Below, piece by piece: positions 25,813 through 28,695 of a stretch of DNA of 28,695 nt (its first letter is position 1; every line of letters starts with the position of its first letter). Origin of the DNA: Heterostelium multicystogenum. Its lineage: Eukaryota; Evosea; Eumycetozoa; Acytosteliales; Acytosteliaceae. Location of the stretch: positions 1 to 28,695 of the forward strand of contig RCNN01000582.1 in NCBI GenBank assembly GCA_003667245.1, read 5' to 3'. The translations under genes and the position numbers were made by a program. Under the pieces are notes generated by a model, which was not told the origin of the DNA, did no database searches, and was given only the letters and a program-made list of their open reading frames with translations.

Positions 25813-26091
25813 ATGCGTACTCTGGTACTGCCGCTCAAAAGGCGAGTATTTCGACGCAAATCAAGGCCGGGATCAAGCCGGAAGAATTCCGGGGCTGCCA
25901 CGCCCTATTGGCGACGGCGTTTGGATGGACAGAGCTTCGACCAGATTGAGCTGACACGGGGCTATCCGAAGCGCGGAGACGACGCACGAAGACTTGTGTT
26001 GCCCTGGAAGGGCTATCGCTTGACGACGATCGTTCATCCACACTTCGGCGCAGATCCAGTCGAGGTTTTCGCCATTGATGTCTCGCGCTAA
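25813..26091 (+). pseudogene. ASCH-domain-like protein, compensated frameshifts
   Basis: ATG 25813 (MRTLVLPLK) after AAAGGA; stop TAA 26089. The frame is formally open, giving 92 residues, but the segment 25838-25895 reads as a scrambled basic stretch. One frame over, the same bases give GEYFDAIKAGIKPEEFR, the start of an ASCH fold (small RNA-binding-like domain). Three extra bases, in AAAA, AAA and GGGG, account for this exactly and restore the frame. The rest (PYWRRRLDGQSFDQIELTRGY, then VLPWKGYRLTTIVHPHFG) fits ASCH proteins. Corrected length is about 91 residues. Confidence 0.65.
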
Positions 26092-26103
26092 GGATGCGGT
26101 TCA

Positions 26104-26310
26104 GTGAATCCGATCAAGCAGCATTTCCGACTGAAAAAAACCCTGTGCGAATTGCCCTTTCCTCAAGGAAGGAGCCATTCCGCTAAAAGCCGCGGGCGCT
26201 TGGAGGGGATTATTTCTACCCTGATCGAGGATGATCAATCTACTTTCCAGTGCCACAAGACCGTGCATTCAAAACGGGGTGGCAACTGGGACGATGAGGG
26301 GGAACTATGA
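26104..26310 (+). CDS. Small basic unknown protein (68 aa), GTG start
   Basis: GTG 26104 (MNPIKQHFRLKKTLCE) after a GGATG; the stop overlaps the next start as ATGA. Basic N-terminus, middle GIISTLIEDDQSTFQC, acidic C-terminus (NWDDEGEL). Intact. The overlap with the gene at 26307 supports it as real. No family is recognised. Confidence 0.5.
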   Translation: MNPIKQHFRLKKTLCELPFPQGRSHSAKSRGRLEGIISTLIEDDQSTFQCHKTVHSKRGGNWDDEGEL

Positions 26311-26459
26311 ACCCTCGGGGCACGAAGTCGATGTGCGCTGGAGCTGCGGCTTATCTCATGAAGAAAGGCAGGCCGACCTTGGGTATGCGGTTCGCTTTTG
26401 CCACCGGCGATGCTTCCCCAACGACTGGGTATTCAGTACGAGAGATCGTGATCGACTGA
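26307..26459 (+). CDS. Small unknown protein (50 aa), coupled to the gene before
   Basis: ATG 26307 overlaps the preceding TGA (ATGA), with GGGGGAAC upstream. MNPRGTKSMCAGAAAYLMKK and a C-terminal part RPTLGMRFAFATGDA ending REIVID. It opens with the same MNP as its neighbour, but the rest is unrelated. Translational coupling is the main support. Confidence 0.45.
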   Translation: MNPRGTKSMCAGAAAYLMKKGRPTLGMRFAFATGDASPTTGYSVREIVID

Positions 26460-26525
26460 CTTCTTGGGTTCTCATCACTTCGGGTTAGGTTCGTCCTAAC
26501 GTTCCGATAGCAGCTGATGAGCACC

Positions 26526-27380
26526 ATGGTCTAAATCAAGACACGCAAAACGCCAAAGACCGAAATCCTCTGAGACCGGCCAGAACACCGCAAAAACCTC
26601 ATTCGCCTGCTCAACGCAAACAGCCATTCGCCATTCACTTGTGGGATGTCTGTTTGCGGACTTCTGCGAAATGGGCGCGCTAGCGGATGAGCAACAGCGT
26701 GGACCTGGGCCAGCGTAATGAGCGTGAAAAAAAACGCTACATGAGCATCATTAAGAAGTATGAGCCGAGTGAGGTGCATCGGTTTCCCCAGATGCTCGCT
26801 GAACTCACCATGGCAATGGAATATGGGCCTGACGATGTGCTTGGCCAGGTATTCGGCGAATTGGAGCTGGGGAAACAGCTCAAGAGGACAGTTTTTCACC
26901 CTTACCCAGTCTGCAAGCTCATGGCCTCACAACTCTTTGGGGATGGTGCAGATCTGCGCAAGCGACTAGATGAGCGAGGCTTTATAACGGTCAACGAACC
27001 AGCATCCGGTGCGGGAGCTATGGTGATCGCGATCGCCGAAGCATTGGGAGACAAAGGCTTCAACTACCAGCGCTGCCTCCATGTGACTGCGCAGGATGTC
27101 GACTCCCGCGCAGTTCATATGACCTACCTCCAGCTCAGCCTTCTGCACATTCCTGCAATTCTGATCCTCGGTAACACGCTGGCGCTGGAAGAACGGGAGC
27201 TGTGGTACACGCCGGCACACGTTATGGGTCTATGGCGCGCCAGGCTAAACGCGCCACCAGGCCATGGCCAGCGAGATCACCAATCCTCCAGACGAAAATA
27301 CTACGCCCGTCCTGTTCCGGGACTTGGCCGCTCTCACTGCGCCCCCCGCAACCAGTGGCCAACAAATCGCACTGTTCTGA
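26526..27380 (+). pseudogene. N6 adenine DNA methylase-like protein, frameshifted
   Basis: Implied protein of about 285 residues. The start is probably ATG 26526 (or 26517), but TAA and TGA interrupt the first codons. Next, in several frames, come RPEHRKNLIRLLNANS, DFCEMGALA and SNSVDLGQRNERE. The well-conserved part follows: YEPSEVHRFPQMLAELTMAME, VFGELELG, FFTPYPVCKLMA in another frame, and motif I as VNEPASGAGAMVIAIAEAL. AQDVDSRAVHMTYLQLSLLH and GNTLALEERELWYTPAHVM follow. This matches plasmid-encoded N-6 DNA methylase-type proteins that have the AdoMet site. No NPPY/NPPF catalytic motif follows, so methylation is doubtful. The C-terminus ends GQQIALF at TGA 27378. Confidence 0.7.
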
Positions 27381-27430
27381 TGAGTATTGCTGGCGGAAAA
27401 TATCTCCGACACACCGGAGGAAGATACAGC

Positions 27431-27480
27431 GCCCTGCTCCCGCTCAGGGCAGTAAATGCATCAACTTGAGTTGGCATTTT
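27431..27480 (+). terminator. Tandem terminator-like hairpins
   Basis: GCCCTG-ctcccgct-CAGGGC (27431-27450) is followed by AAATGC-at-CAACT-tg-AGTTG-GCATTT and TC (27454-27480). The second has a T-run and likely ends transcription after the methylase-like gene. A possible 29-codon frame from ATG 27380 overlaps it and is not supported. Confidence 0.6.
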
Positions 27481-27529
27481 CTCCCGCGCTGGCATGCTTA
27501 TTCCTCAAACATCATTGGAGCTCCATCTT

Positions 27530-27764
27530 ATGCGCAAGCTGTTTAATCTACACCCTCGTTGGCCTCTCGTTGGCCGGCTGCGACTCGTCGCGAGATTCGG
27601 GGGGCCGCAGTCGGTACCGTGCTGTCGAACACGAGCGCACTTTGCACTACAGCAAGGCAGAAGACGGCTCGACCGTGATTCAAGCTACTCGCATCACAAA
27701 CGACCAGCGAGCAGTCGATACGGCAGCGGGGGAGACGCGGTGCAAAGCAGGGGGGGATTCATGA
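27530..27764 (+). pseudogene. Small lipoprotein, one frameshift
   Basis: ATG 27530 (MRKLFN), nine bases after GGAG. One extra T in TTT shifts the frame; one base over, IYTLVGLSLAGCDSSRDSG gives a lipoprotein signal peptide with lipobox LAGC, so Cys would be lipidated and the protein anchored in the membrane. The mature part (YRAVEHERTLHYSKAEDG) is polar and ends at TGA 27762. A run of seven Gs just before that stop may hide another indel. The next open stretch (MNQVAFKDCGRVNFARTG … KCKTETG, to about 27890) may therefore be its C-terminal part. Confidence 0.6.
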
Positions 27765-27943
27765 ATCAGGTCGCTTTCAAAGACTGTGGCCGTGTGAACT
27801 TTGCCAGAACGGGGCCTGGCGAGGGCGTGTTCAAGGCATCCACACCGGGGCGCGGAATGACTGCTAAATGCAAAACCGAAACTGGGATGGTCAGTGGCAT
27901 ATTGTTGAAAGCAAATAACCGAAGCGAACACAAAGGAGCAATC

Positions 27944-28625
27944 ATGGAAGTTGTTACAATCAAAAATATTAAAGAACTAGGTGATTCGCAGAAAGAAGAA
28001 ATCTTGCGGTATGGCCTATCGCTATAGCCAGGATTTGGTCAACCGACCAATAAGTAACTACCCACCCGATGTTCGGCGTAGTTTCGTGCGTGGATGCTGA
28101 CTGACATCCAACTTCAACTAGACCCAGCAATTAGCCTGATGATCAATTCAGAATTAGTAATCGCTGTAAATGCCGCATCAACTATCATAGGTTTTATGAC
28201 CCTAACCCGTGCTAACGACTCCGAAACTGCTTGTGGCATCAATTATATTTGCGTCGATTCAGCCCACCGCAATCAGGGAATTATGACTGCGATGATTTTC
28301 CAGCCTAAAACCACGCTTCACCGACATAGCGCTGAGCTGCTTTCCAACACTCGTAGAGGCGTATGAAAAGATCGGATTCGTAATGTGCGAGGCCCAAGGG
28401 GCTCAAGTCGCTATGCGAATTGGCGGTTCCTACAATATGAACGTCATAGACCCGAACTTCCTGAACAGACAAAGTGCGGTTTCTCAAGAAGCTCAACGCT
28501 TGATTTAGCGAACTTGGCGGGATCGGGCTGTTGCTATCAACGATGAGTATGACGCTGAAACAAAGCGAATATCTCAAGAGGTTGCGTACTTCGTTGAGCA
28601 ACGCAAGAACCCTTTATCCATCTAG
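27944..28625 (+). pseudogene. GNAT-type acetyltransferase-like protein, frameshifted
   Basis: ATG 27944 (MEVVTIKNIKELGDSQ), five bases after AAAGGAG. Implied length is about 225 residues. The core shows ELVIAVNAASTIIGFMTLT, then INYICVDSAHRNQGIMTAMI, the acetyl-CoA-binding turn (HRNQGIM), and later LVEAYEKIGFVMCE, a typical GNAT ending. A TAG interrupts the frame at 28506; the same frame then stays open (RTWRDRAVAINDEYD …) to TAG 28623. Frames change near 28025, 28095 and 28300. The region is more AT-rich than its neighbours, suggesting separate acquisition. The last 70 bases of the window show nothing. Confidence 0.6.
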
Positions 28626-28695
28626 GCGCTATCCGTTCCGAAAATGGTCTGTATGCCAACAATTCCAGCGTATCGCGAGCCTATTATTGATTGCC

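Noticed and set aside
24993..28508. Stop-codon recoding (in-frame TAG/TAA in several genes)
   Set aside because: Both TAA and TAG are involved, the same genes also carry frameshifts, and no suppressor tRNA gene is visible; errors or mutations explain it more simply.

Overview
This window looks like accessory DNA of a Pseudomonas-like gammaproteobacterium, most likely part of a large plasmid or an integrated plasmid-like element. It carries an IS21-family element, an orphan TnpB gene, a YejK/NdpA nucleoid protein, two helicases, a CobS/DUF3150/CobT-like gene set and many small genes of unknown function. The host assignment is an inference from family resemblance, not a database result. I see no rRNA, tRNA, CRISPR array or replication origin.

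Layout. (1) About 113-6420, minus strand: one operon read from right to left. Its order is a 119-aa unknown protein, a CobS-like AAA+ ATPase, a DUF3150 protein, a CobT-like VWA protein with an N-terminal HExxH motif, then four small unknown proteins, ending at an intrinsic terminator (113-140). Each of its seven gene junctions, and the leader of the first gene, carries a GC-rich stem-loop just before the next ribosome binding site. (2) About 6635-15750, minus strand: a RadD-like SF2 helicase, a small membrane protein, a UvrD-type SF1 helicase, a membrane protein with an HEMAH motif and a PLD-type nuclease-like protein, ending at a terminator (6635-6662). An IS21-family element (7852-10492, 6-bp target duplication CTTGGG) splits the HEMAH gene, and a plus-strand TnpB gene lies after the RadD-like gene. 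(3) 16010-17595, plus: an unknown gene and yejK. (4) 17660-18603, minus: an SppA-type signal peptide peptidase, convergent with yejK. (5) 18736-28625, mostly plus: an unknown protein, an SPFH/prohibitin protein, a membrane protein, a Cys-X5-Arg phosphatase-like protein, many small genes, a MazF/PemK-like gene, a possible short RNA, an ASCH-like protein, an N6-methylase-like protein, a lipoprotein and a GNAT-like acetyltransferase.

One feature dominates the reading. Most longer plasmid-type genes are cut by single-base frameshifts, often inside short homopolymers and sometimes several within 60 bases, while istA, istB and tnpB are intact over more than 3 kb. The homopolymer pattern points to consensus errors in single-copy DNA, with multicopy mobile elements better corrected. 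Real decay of an old plasmid region carrying young insertions is the alternative. I mark such genes as pseudogene because they are broken in the sequence as given, and describe the protein that the pieces imply.

The best candidates for an undescribed system are the CobS/DUF3150/CobT-like operon with its junction stem-loops, and the adjacent operon combining two helicases, a PLD protein and two membrane proteins.
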